Notes under the pieces: generated by a model
What the model was told of the DNA's origin: nothing
Databases searched by the model: none
What the model saw: the letters and a program-made list of their open reading frames with translations, nothing else
Source of the DNA: Micromonospora sp. NBC_01813
Lineage (GTDB): Bacteria; Actinomycetota; Actinomycetes; Mycobacteriales; Micromonosporaceae
Reading direction: 5' to 3'
Length of the DNA: 64,000 nt
Assembly: GCF_035917335.1 (NCBI RefSeq)
Contig: NZ_CP109067.1
Span: 5,579,001-5,643,000 of the forward strand
Shown here: positions 51,633 through 58,862 of the stretch, in pieces
Layout: each line of letters opens with the position of its first letter
How positions within the stretch are numbered: position 1 is the stretch's first letter
Program-made: the position numbers and the translations under genes

Positions 51633-52199
51633 ATGGACAACCGTGATGTCGACCAAGCCGTGGCCGAGATGGTGCGGGTGCTGACACCGCACGAGTCGGC
51701 GGACTGGCGACGCCCGGCCGGGACGCTCGACTGGAGCTGCTGGGAGACAGCCGCCCATGTCGCGCATGACCTCCTCGCGTACGCCGGGCAACTCGCCGCC
51801 CGACCTGACTCCGCGTACCTCCCGTTCGACCTGGTGGTACGCGACGACGCGTCGCCCCGCGATCTGCTGCGAACAGTCACCGGCGCGGGAAGGTTGTTGA
51901 GCACCGTGTTGGCCGCGTCCGACCCGTCGGTACGGGCCTGGCACTGGGGGCCGACCGACCCGAGCGGCTTCGCGGCGCTGGGCGTGAACGAGACGCTGGT
52001 GCACACCCACGACATCACCGAAGGGCTCGGCATCCACTGGCATCCGCCGAGATCACTCTGCGAAGCCGTGCTGACCCGGCTCTTCCCTGACGCTCCGGCC
52101 GGCGATCCGATCCAGGTGCTCCTCTGGTCCACCGGGCGCACTGACCTCTCCGGCCGTCCTCGACCCACCTCCTGGGTCTTGAAAGCAGCGATCGAATAG
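51633..52199 (+). CDS. DinB-fold, mycothiol-dependent maleylpyruvate isomerase-like protein
   Basis: 188 residues. A four-helix-bundle with a metal-binding pattern: WETAAHVAHDLLAYAGQL (first His) and NETLVHTHDITEGLG (Glu...His...His). This is the MDMPI N-terminal/DinB_2 arrangement, which in actinobacteria often serves mycothiol transferases. An ATG at 51633 is used; GTG 51624 is possible. Function beyond a thiol-transfer guess is unknown. Confidence 0.7.
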   Translation: MDNRDVDQAVAEMVRVLTPHESADWRRPAGTLDWSCWETAAHVAHDLLAYAGQLAARPDSAYLPFDLVVRDDASPRDLLRTVTGAGRLLSTVLAASDPSVRAWHWGPTDPSGFAALGVNETLVHTHDITEGLGIHWHPPRSLCEAVLTRLFPDAPAGDPIQVLLWSTGRTDLSGRPRPTSWVLKAAIE

Positions 52200-52322
52200 G
52201 CTTGGCGGGGGAGCTATCTGGCCGCCGGTGGTCACTCTGCGTACCCGGATGGTTCGTCGTTCTTGATCGGTCCCGGCGGCAGCTGGGGCGTGGCTCCGGT
52301 GGCACCTGGGTGGGTTTTGTTG

Positions 52323-52343
52323 CACATGCCGTAGCGGCATGTG
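52323..52343. promoter_or_regulatory. Perfect dyad upstream of the MerR gene
   Basis: CACATGCCG-TAG-CGGCATGTG is a perfect 9-bp inverted repeat with a 3-bp spacer, 40 bp before the MerR ATG. MerR regulators bind dyads between spaced promoter elements, so autoregulation is plausible. It could also fold as a leader hairpin. Confidence 0.5.
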
Positions 52344-52383
52344 GTGGGGTCGGGGTACCACAGCACGAAAGGTTCTGTCTGCG

Positions 52384-53289
52384 ATGTACCCCTCCCTCAC
52401 GCCTCCCCGGCAGGTCAAGATCGGTGATGCCGCTGCGTTCGCCGGGGTCACCCCACGCGCCATCCGCCACTACCACGAGATCGGTCTGCTGCCGGAGCCC
52501 GAGCGCGGCGGGGACGGCCGCCGCCGCTACGGCTATGACGACATGATCCGCCTGCTGTGGATCCGCAAGATGGCTGATGCCGGTATCAGCCTGGACGACA
52601 TGCGGGCCGCCTTCGGCGAAGCCCGGGACGAAGCTGGAGACGAAGCCCTGGACCAAGCCCCGGACCAGGCCCCGGACATCGAGTCGGTCCTGAGCAGGCT
52701 GGAGGAAACCTTGGCGGCGCAGGAGGCCGCCATCAAACGTCGGCGCGCGGCTGTCCAGCGCCTGCAGGCGGTAGGCAGCCCGCTGGGGCTGCTCTCCGAA
52801 CTGGTCACGGACCGGCTCAGCCACCTGCCCCCGGGCGCGTTGCGCCCCTCCGATCTGGACGCCCTGCTAGTCACGGAACGGATCTTCGGGCCGCTGGGCG
52901 CCGCCATCCAGGCCGGTACGTTCATCGTGCTGGCTACCCACCCCGACCTGCGGGCCGAGGAGGACCGTCTCGAGGCAGCCGAGGCCGCCCTCGACGACGG
53001 CGTCGAACCCGACGACCCGCGCGTCGAAGAGCTCGCCGTACAGCGATGCGCTCACCAGATGGCCCTGAATCAGGCCATCGAGGCATCTGGTCTCGACGCG
53101 GCTGAGGAGAGACTCTTCGAGATCTACGACGCCGACCTGAAAGGGGAGGAGGCCACAAAAAGGATGAGCGCCGCCACAGCGATCACCAAGATGCCTTACG
53201 ACTTCTCTCCTGCCCGGATGCGCTGCCTGGAACTCGCCGGACGCCTCGTCGGCGAGGCCCTTGCCGACGCACACTCCGCGGACAGCTGA
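52384..53289 (+). CDS. MerR-family transcriptional regulator
   Basis: 301 residues. Canonical HTH_MerR near the N-terminus (KIGDAAAFAGVTPRAIRHYHEIGLLPEPERGGDGRRRYGYDDMIRLLWIRKMADAGISLDDMRAAF). An acidic Asp/Glu/Pro stretch and a coiled-coil helix (VLSRLEETLAAQEAAIKRRRAAVQRLQAVG) follow, then a long C-terminal helical domain that presumably binds ligand. ATG 52384 fits the conserved start. No clear target gene is adjacent downstream in the same direction. Confidence 0.88.
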   Translation: MYPSLTPPRQVKIGDAAAFAGVTPRAIRHYHEIGLLPEPERGGDGRRRYGYDDMIRLLWIRKMADAGISLDDMRAAFGEARDEAGDEALDQAPDQAPDIESVLSRLEETLAAQEAAIKRRRAAVQRLQAVGSPLGLLSELVTDRLSHLPPGALRPSDLDALLVTERIFGPLGAAIQAGTFIVLATHPDLRAEEDRLEAAEAALDDGVEPDDPRVEELAVQRCAHQMALNQAIEASGLDAAEERLFEIYDADLKGEEATKRMSAATAITKMPYDFSPARMRCLELAGRLVGEALADAHSADS

Positions 53290-53327
53290 TCGCCTGTGCC
53301 TGGCACTGACGTGGCCCGGCCAGCGGC

Positions 53328-53449
53328 TCAGTGGCGTTTCGCGAGCTCGACGAAGCCTGCCCACGACGATGGGGTGAAGGTGAGTATCCCGCCGTCGCGG
53401 TCCTTGGTGTCCCGGACGAGGACCCGGCCGGGCAGGTTGTCGGCGACCT
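53328..53449 (-). pseudogene. Truncated DUF397 gene copy
   Basis: The reverse strand encodes VADNLPGRVLVRDTKDRDGG then ILTFTPSSWAGFVELAKRH, the C-terminal two thirds of DUF397. It is nearly identical to 55863-55983 (about 3 differences in 125 bp), including the flanking CCAGCGGCTCAG. Upstream of codon VADN the sequence is unrelated, so the N-terminal WRKSSRSxNGGxxCVE part is absent. A duplication relic on the far side of the esterase-like gene. Confidence 0.8.
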
Positions 53450-53568
53450 TTACTGAAACCCGCCTGCCGGCTACTTGGCCACAGGTCACAACGACCTCGC
53501 CGGCACCGTTTTCGGTCTCAAGCCGGGTCCGCCTCGGGCCTCGGAGCAACGAGCGGTAGCGTGCCCGG

Positions 53569-54837
53569 ATGCCTGATGACGCATTCCTTGACTTCGTTGC
53601 TGATGAGGCAGTGGCCTTGGCGACGTTGGATCCGGAAGCTCCGTTCGACGACCTGGAGCCGTTGGCCGCACAGCTGGCCGATGCCAAGGTAGTAGCCATT
53701 GGCGAGAGCTCCCACCTCGTACGCGAGTTCGGCCTGCTGCGGCACCGGTTGACGCGGTTCCTGGTCGAGCGCTTGGGGTTCACGCTGTACGGTTTGGAGT
53801 CAGGGTTCAGCGAAGGGCTGGCCGTGGATGACTGGGTACGCGGCGGTCCCGGTGATCTGCGGACGATCGCCGACACTGGGATCACGTACACGTTCGGGCG
53901 CTGCGCGGAGATGCGTGCGCACCTGGAGTGGATGCGGGAGACCAACGCGGCCGGTACGAACCCCGTGCGGTTCTTCGGAATCGACGTGCCGGGTTCCACG
54001 GCGTCCCCGCTGCCAGCGATGCACAACATCGGGCGCTATCTGAGCGTGGTCGACGGCGACGCGGCAGCCGTAGTCGATCGGATCGTCACGCTGATGGAGA
54101 AGTTCGCGGGCGAGCACCCGCTGCCGGCGTACGCAGCGTATGGCCAGCTCGCCGCAGCCGAGCGGGACGGGATCACGGCGTTGCTCGCCGAGCTGGCGAC
54201 CCGGTTCGACGCATTGGGCCCGGAGTACGTGTCGGCCGGCGGCGTCGAGTCGTACGAAGTCGTCCGGCACGAGTTGCGGCTGGTCTGCCTACTGGACCAG
54301 TCGACCAGGAGCATCGCCGCGCGAATGGCGGGTGACACGTCGCACCCGAAGGTGGCTGCGCGCGACCGCGGCATGGCCGAGACGGTGTCCTGGCTGCTCG
54401 ACCGGTTCGGGCCGGACGCGAAGCTCGTCATTGCGGCGCACAACAGTCACATACAACGGACACCGGTTGTCACACCGGCGTTCTCGCTGTCTGCGATGGG
54501 GCACCACCTGGCAAACCGGCTGGGCGGGGATTACGTGTCGATGGCGGTGACCAGCACCGCCGGCCGTACGGTGACCCGCCGGGCGAGCCCGGACCGGCCT
54601 GGCGGTGTCGAGATCGTCGGAGTCGACCTCGATCATGCGCGGGAGGGCAGCGTGGAGGCGGCGTTCGCCGCCGTGCCCGGGTTGCGGGTGGTCGACCTGC
54701 GCGGGGCGCGGGGACGGTTGACCGGTCCCGACTACATCCGGGTCATGGACACCTACCAGGAGGTACAACTACTCGAGGCCTTCGACCTAGTGGTAAACGT
54801 CCCCGAGACCTCCACGACCGAGCAGCTGGTTGGTTGA
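53569..54837 (+). CDS. Erythromycin-esterase family protein
   Basis: 422 residues. GESSHLVREFGLLRHRL (Glu46, His49) is the Ere signature near the N-terminus. LYGLESGFSEGLAVDDWV and RFFGIDVPGSTASPLPAM follow, and KLVIAAHNSHIQRTP supplies the second catalytic His. Real macrolide esterases (EreA/EreB) and uncharacterised family members share these motifs, so resistance is not established. A TAGCGT -10 box 6 nt before the ATG suggests a leaderless transcript. It is bracketed by DUF397 copies, which hints at acquisition. Confidence 0.85.
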   Translation: MPDDAFLDFVADEAVALATLDPEAPFDDLEPLAAQLADAKVVAIGESSHLVREFGLLRHRLTRFLVERLGFTLYGLESGFSEGLAVDDWVRGGPGDLRTIADTGITYTFGRCAEMRAHLEWMRETNAAGTNPVRFFGIDVPGSTASPLPAMHNIGRYLSVVDGDAAAVVDRIVTLMEKFAGEHPLPAYAAYGQLAAAERDGITALLAELATRFDALGPEYVSAGGVESYEVVRHELRLVCLLDQSTRSIAARMAGDTSHPKVAARDRGMAETVSWLLDRFGPDAKLVIAAHNSHIQRTPVVTPAFSLSAMGHHLANRLGGDYVSMAVTSTAGRTVTRRASPDRPGGVEIVGVDLDHAREGSVEAAFAAVPGLRVVDLRGARGRLTGPDYIRVMDTYQEVQLLEAFDLVVNVPETSTTEQLVG

Positions 54838-54894
54838 ATCAAAGCACCCATGTGGAGCACGCACGCGGCTGGTCGGCTGTGCCACGCTGTTGGG

Positions 54895-55473
54895 ATGGAG
54901 CCACGAGAACGGGTGCAACGACTCGTGACGGCCGCCGACCTGTATGCCGCCGAGGTGAGTGACGCCTATGACGAGGTCATCGAACAGGTTGTTGCCCGGG
55001 TGGCTGATGCGGGCAGTCTCGGCAAGCTCGACCTGGGCGCTCTGAGCGCCTGGAAACGACTACGCGCGGACACACCATGGATGGCGCAATTGATGAGCTG
55101 TCCTGAGTACACGGTTCGACAACATACCCAGCGTGCAGTCGCGGCGGCGCAGGACCAGTCTCGGACGGTTCCTGAGGCTGCTGCAGCTGCCCGCTCCGCT
55201 CTCACGCCCCTGCCAGGTTTCAGCACGGGGGATGCTCTGGCGTCGGTTGTGTGTTTTGTGGCGGCGCCAAAGCGGCTCGCTGTATACGATCGCCGGGCGC
55301 ACGAGGGTCTTCGCCGGCTGGGCCTCGCGCTCGACGATCGACCTGGCCGCTACGGTCGCTACCTGACGCTGCTCGAGCAATGCCGGGACGAGTTGGCCGA
55401 CCAGGGGCACCGGTGGTCTGCGCGTCATGTCGACCTTGCGCTCTTCCAGCTCGGTGGCCAGAAGGAACGGTAG
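54895..55473 (+). CDS. Hypothetical protein, possibly a DNA-glycosylase-like HhH fold
   Basis: 192 residues from ATG 54895. N-terminal helices (DLYAAEVSDAYDEVIEQVVARVADAGSLGKLDLGALSAWKRLRADTPWMAQLM) lead to a C-terminal part with PKRLAVYDRRAHEGLRRLGL. That resembles the end of OGG-fold/HhH proteins where an Asp follows a short helix-hairpin-helix. No clear catalytic Lys/Asp pair is visible, so the guess is weak. It lies 57 bp after the esterase-like gene on the same strand and may be co-transcribed with it. Confidence 0.5.
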   Translation: MEPRERVQRLVTAADLYAAEVSDAYDEVIEQVVARVADAGSLGKLDLGALSAWKRLRADTPWMAQLMSCPEYTVRQHTQRAVAAAQDQSRTVPEAAAAARSALTPLPGFSTGDALASVVCFVAAPKRLAVYDRRAHEGLRRLGLALDDRPGRYGRYLTLLEQCRDELADQGHRWSARHVDLALFQLGGQKER

Positions 55474-55519
55474 GCCGGATGAGCGGGGCAGCCCTATCCG
55501 TCTGGTGCGGGTCAGCGAC

Positions 55520-55705
55520 TCAGTGGCGCTTGGCCAGCTCGACGAAGCCTGCCCACGACGATGGGGTGAAGGTGAGCGTCCCGCCGTCGCGGTCCTTGGT
55601 GTCCCGGACGAGGACCCGGCCGGGCAGGTTGTCGGCCACTTCGACGCAGGTGTCTCCGCCGTTGGCCGATCGGCTGGACTTGCGCCAGCGGGGTTCACGA
55701 GTCAT
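55520..55705 (-). CDS. DUF397 protein (copy a)
   Basis: 61 residues with the full DUF397 pattern: PRWRKSSRSANGGDTCVEVA, DNLPGRVLVRDTKDRDGG and FTPSSWAGFVELAKRH. DUF397 proteins work with an XRE/DUF5753 regulator (Scr1-type) and modulate development or secondary metabolism. Its ATG overlaps the stop of a 23-codon frame (ATGA). Confidence 0.9.
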   Translation of the reverse strand: MTREPRWRKSSRSANGGDTCVEVADNLPGRVLVRDTKDRDGGTLTFTPSSWAGFVELAKRH

Positions 55706-55773
55706 GTCTCTGCCGCTCCCTCTTGATTATCGATACGTAGCTGCTCCAGCGGGCCGCTGGCGTCTTTGGTCAT
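55702..55773 (-). CDS. 23-residue ORF coupled to DUF397 copy a
   Basis: ATG at 55773, TGA overlapping the next ATG (ATGA at 55702-55705). The peptide is MTKDASGPLEQLRIDNQEGA plus AET. It starts just after the hairpin at 55780-55838. It may be a leader peptide that re-initiates translation of DUF397 after the structure, or a vestige of a longer gene. Peptide function unknown. Confidence 0.45.
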   Translation of the reverse strand: MTKDASGPLEQLRIDNQEGAAET

Positions 55774-55779
55774 CTGGCA

Positions 55780-55838
55780 TCGATGTGAGGCTGGGATACC
55801 CAACACCGCACTCGTTGGGTATCCCAGCCTCACATCGA
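55780..55838. terminator. 25-bp-arm hairpin between two DUF397 genes
   Basis: 55780-55804 and 55814-55838 are exact complements (TCGATGTGAGGCTGGGATAC then CCAAC) with a 9-nt loop. It lies between DUF397 copies b and a on the transcribed strand. It probably terminates or attenuates transcription between them. Confidence 0.75.
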
Positions 55839-55862
55839 CGGCGTCGGGTGCGGGCCAGCGGC

Positions 55863-56051
55863 TCAGTGGCGTTTCGCGAGCTCGACGAAGCCTGCCCACG
55901 ACGATGGGGTGAACGTGAGCGTCCCGCCGTCGCGGTCCTTGGTGTCCCGGACGAGGACCCGGCCGGGCAGGTTGTCGGCGACCTCGACGCAGGTGTCTCC
56001 GCCGTTGCCCGATCGGCTGGACTTGCGCCAGCGCGGTTCACTTGCGTTCAT
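55863..56051 (-). CDS. DUF397 protein (copy b)
   Basis: 62 residues, nearly identical to copy a after the first residues (PRWRKSSRSGNGGDTCVEVA). It overlaps the 3' end of the XRE/DUF5753 gene by 14 bp, so this is the cognate partner of that regulator. The truncated copy at 53328 derives from this one. Confidence 0.92.
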   Translation of the reverse strand: MNASEPRWRKSSRSGNGGDTCVEVADNLPGRVLVRDTKDRDGGTLTFTPSSWAGFVELAKRH

Positions 56052-56811
56052 CGATCATCCTTAGCATCAGATCCCGGGACTGCACCACGGGCAGCGCGAG
56101 TCCATCTACGGCTTCCCAGGCTAGTTCGAGGTCGGTCACTTCGCCATGGGTGGTCACCACAGTGCCCTTCAACTGGTTGTCCAGGTAGCCGCATCGGCGA
56201 CCGTCCGGCAGGTTGGCGATCACGAACGCGCCACCGAGGCCGGTGTGCAGCCCGACTTCGTCCGGCATCACCCGGATACGGACGGACGGGCGGTGGCCGA
56301 GGTCCACCAGATGCCCAAGCTGGTCTTTCATCACCTCGCGGGGGCCGCGCAGCAGCGCGTACTCACCGATGATGGCGGAGATGGCCACCGGCTTCTCCCG
56401 GCCGAGCGTCGCGGACTGCCTCTCCAGCCGGGTGCGCACCAGCTCGTCGATTCGCCCCTCGTTTCCCGCGACCGTTTCCAGGACCAGCCGCATGTACGCC
56501 TCGGACTGGAGCAGCCCAGGGACGAGCAGCGGCTGGTAGCTGCGTAACAGGATCGCCCGGCGCTCATGCTCGGCCCACGAGCGCATCCACGGGTGACGGT
56601 CCTCGCGGGCGATCGCCGACTGTTTCTGGATCTGGTCGCGGCTGTCGAGGATCTTGTCGATGGTCTCGGCGGTGTCCGGCTGCGGGATGTGCCGCCCCGA
56701 CTCGAACCCAGCGACCAGTGACTTGGACACCCGCAGCGCAGCGGCAAGCTGGCTCTGATTCATCCCACGCGCAATGCGAAGCCGCCGGATCTCGGCGGGT
56801 AGTTCACTCAC
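56038..56811 (-). CDS. Scr1-type XRE regulator with DUF5753 domain
   Basis: 257 residues from a GTG. HTH in EIRRLRIARGMNQSQLAAALRVSKSLVAGFESGRHIPQPDTAETIDKIL. The DUF5753 ligand or interaction domain follows (SWAEHERRAILLRSYQPLLVPGLLQSEAYMRLVLE, QSATLGREKPVAISAIIGEYALLRGPREVMKDQLGHL). Such proteins are paired with DUF397 genes and control antibiotic production or development in streptomycetes. Two intact DUF397 genes follow here, an expanded set. Confidence 0.92.
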   Translation of the reverse strand: MSELPAEIRRLRIARGMNQSQLAAALRVSKSLVAGFESGRHIPQPDTAETIDKILDSRDQIQKQSAIAREDRHPWMRSWAEHERRAILLRSYQPLLVPGLLQSEAYMRLVLETVAGNEGRIDELVRTRLERQSATLGREKPVAISAIIGEYALLRGPREVMKDQLGHLVDLGHRPSVRIRVMPDEVGLHTGLGGAFVIANLPDGRRCGYLDNQLKGTVVTTHGEVTDLELAWEAVDGLALPVVQSRDLMLRMIDERK

Positions 56812-56943
56812 GTTTGATCACCCCCGGATATGTGTTGGTGTGCTTGTAGTGCCCGGTACTCATATTCCCTGATGCCTAGCTGATAGTCCAGGGTGGAAAT
56901 CGACGGACGACATCCTTGATCGACTTCACCTGAGGGAGTAGGA

Positions 56944-57426
56944 ATGCTCAGGAACGACGGAATCGGTGGGACTCCCCGCCTTGCCCGCTACGTCTCGATA
57001 GGAACGCCGCCGGGCCACTCGGACGCGACGCCGGGCCACGGCCCGGCACCGGAGCGGCCCGGAGCCGAGGCCGAGCAGCCGACCCCGGGCCGGCCGCCGC
57101 TGCCGAAGCGGACCCCTGGCGAGACCGACCCGGACCAGGACCGCCGCTTCCAACTCGCCGGGGCGCGCGACGTGGCTCCCAGCCGGTCCGCTGAGTTGTC
57201 CCGGGCGATCCACGATGCGAACTCGACCGCCCGGACCCACCTGCCGAATCGCTCCACCGGCGAGTGTCACCGGTGCGGCGGAATCCCCGGCCCGTGTCGA
57301 CCATTCCTGCGGGCGATCGCGGTCCTCGACCGGTGGGAGCCGGCGAACGCCCGGCGGATCCGCGCGGTACTGCAGCTCTCCGGGCTGACGCCGGCCGGCT
57401 ACCCCCATGACGATCGTGACGACTGA
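56944..57426 (+). CDS. Hypothetical protein with C-terminal Cys motif
   Basis: 160 residues. A Pro/Arg/Glu-rich disordered region (to about residue 90) precedes SGECHRCGGIPGPCRPFLRAIAVLDRWEPANARRIRAVL, where three Cys and a His could bind zinc. GAGGGAG lies upstream. It diverges from the Scr1-type regulator and overlaps the next gene by 20 bp. Similar pairs appear next to XRE/DUF397 loci in Micromonosporaceae (recollection); function unknown. Confidence 0.6.
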   Translation: MLRNDGIGGTPRLARYVSIGTPPGHSDATPGHGPAPERPGAEAEQPTPGRPPLPKRTPGETDPDQDRRFQLAGARDVAPSRSAELSRAIHDANSTARTHLPNRSTGECHRCGGIPGPCRPFLRAIAVLDRWEPANARRIRAVLQLSGLTPAGYPHDDRDD

Positions 57427-57742
57427 CCCGCTGGTGTGCCCGGGTGACCTGGTGGCGCTGCGGCAGTGCGACCACCTCGACGGGCTCCGCCCGATCCGGC
57501 TGCGGGTGATCGAGGTGTGGCCGGCCCCGCCGGCGCGGTCCTGGGTGACGCTCACCGGCCGGGAGATCAACGACGGCGAACCTGACCGCGACGGCAAGGC
57601 GGTCACGGTCCGGCCGTACAAGGACGCGCTCGCCCGACCGGGCGCGGTCACCAGAAGCTCCCCCGGGGCGGGCAACCCCATCGTCGCCCCCGCCTCGGGG
57701 GACCCCGACCGGGACCGAGACAGGCCGCTCGGTCCCTGCTGA
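57407..57742 (+). CDS. Hypothetical protein following the Cys-motif gene
   Basis: 111 residues. The first 80 form a compact domain (LVCPGDLVALRQCDHLDGLRPIRLRVIEVWPAPPARSWVTLTGREINDGEPDRDGKAVTVRPY), likely an all-beta fold of the SH3/RimM-like kind by appearance only. The tail is Pro/Asp-rich. Its ATG lies inside the upstream gene, so the two are coupled. No family recognised. Confidence 0.55.
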   Translation: MTIVTTDPLVCPGDLVALRQCDHLDGLRPIRLRVIEVWPAPPARSWVTLTGREINDGEPDRDGKAVTVRPYKDALARPGAVTRSSPGAGNPIVAPASGDPDRDRDRPLGPC

Positions 57743-57976
57743 GACACCCCGGGGCGTCACGCCTTACCGCTCCCCACACCCCGCCGCTCGCGGCGTCGGC
57801 ACCCCCGGCCTTCCCCGTGCCCGGGGGTCGCCCGGCGGCGGGTCGCGCGGTCCCCGGCCGGACCGCATCCCGGTGAATCCGGGCAATGGATGGGAGATCC
57901 GGGCGGGCGCCCCGGGGTCCAGCGCCGCTGGGCACGACACACGTTTGACGCAGTGACAGGTGGGAACGTCGCAGCG

Positions 57977-58828
57977 ATGCGGGCACTGTTGATGAGGATC
58001 GAGCAGGCGGCCGGGTTGGACCGGATCGGTGACCGGCTGCAACAGTCCGTCCAGCGGCGGATCAGCAACGAACGCGTCCGGGACCTGCTGCACGGGGTGT
58101 GGCTCGGGCACCCGCTGCACCCGGTGCTCATCCAGGTGCCGATGGGGGCCTGGCTCAGTGCCGCCGTACTCGATGTCCTGCCCGGCCAGCGGCGGGCCGC
58201 GACGACCCTGGTGGGTGTCGGGGCAGCCGCCGCGATCCCGGCCGCCGTCACCGGGGCGAACGACTGGGCGAGCCTGTCCCGGGAACAGCGCCGGGTCGGC
58301 CTGGTGCACGCCGTCGCCAACTCGGTCGGCCTGGCCTGCTACGCCGGTTCGCTGGTCGCCCGGCTGCGCGGGCAGCACCAGACCGGCCGTACGCTCGGAT
58401 TCCTCGGCCTGGCGGCGGTCGGAGCCGGCGGGTTCCTCGGCGGGCATCTGGCCTACAAGCAGGCGGCTGGGGTCAACCAGTCCGCCCCCGAGCTGCACCG
58501 GATCTCCGCCGGTTGGCATCCGGTGGCCGACTTCGCCAACCTCCCCGAATCGACCATGATCAGCCGGCAGGTGGACGACGTGCCGGTGCTGGTCTACCGG
58601 CACGGCGAGGACGTCACCGTGCTGCTGGCGCACTGCGCGCACCAGAACGGCCCGCTCGACGAAGGCAGCGTGATCAGCTCGAACGGGCACGCCTGCGTCG
58701 TCTGCCCCTGGCATGGCAGCGCGTTCCGGCTCACCGACGGCACGGTCGCGCACGGTCCGGCCGCCACCGACCAGCAGGTGCTGCGCAGCCGGGTGGTGGC
58801 CGGCGTCGTCCAGGCCCAGCTGCCCTGA
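57977..58828 (+). CDS. DUF2231-Rieske fusion membrane protein
   Basis: 283 residues from ATG 57977. The N-terminal membrane domain (DLLHGVWLGHPLHPVLIQVPMGAWLSAAVLDVL, TTLVGVGAAAAIPAAVTG, HAVANSVGLACYAGSLVARL, FLGLAAVGAGGFLGGHLAY) has the HPLHPVLIQVP signature of DUF2231. The C-terminal Rieske [2Fe-2S] domain has AHCAHQNGPL and VVCPWHGSAF, both ligand boxes intact. It may pass electrons at the membrane or serve as a heme/copper-linked redox sensor. An in-frame upstream start at 57890 is not supported by a ribosome-binding site. Confidence 0.85.
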   Translation: MRALLMRIEQAAGLDRIGDRLQQSVQRRISNERVRDLLHGVWLGHPLHPVLIQVPMGAWLSAAVLDVLPGQRRAATTLVGVGAAAAIPAAVTGANDWASLSREQRRVGLVHAVANSVGLACYAGSLVARLRGQHQTGRTLGFLGLAAVGAGGFLGGHLAYKQAAGVNQSAPELHRISAGWHPVADFANLPESTMISRQVDDVPVLVYRHGEDVTVLLAHCAHQNGPLDEGSVISSNGHACVVCPWHGSAFRLTDGTVAHGPAATDQQVLRSRVVAGVVQAQLP

Positions 58829-58862
58829 AACACAAGCCACTGAAGAGTACGAACGCCCCCGG

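Noticed and set aside
53328-54029. 233-codon reverse frame joined to the DUF397 remnant
   Set aside because: Most of it is antisense to the erythromycin-esterase-like gene; only the last ~40 codons are real DUF397 homology, annotated as a relic.
53569-54837. Confirmed macrolide resistance gene
   Set aside because: The family is broad; motifs alone do not show substrate.
57890-57976. Longer N-terminus for the Rieske protein
   Set aside because: No ribosome-binding site at 57890, and the extra residues are not part of the DUF2231 domain.
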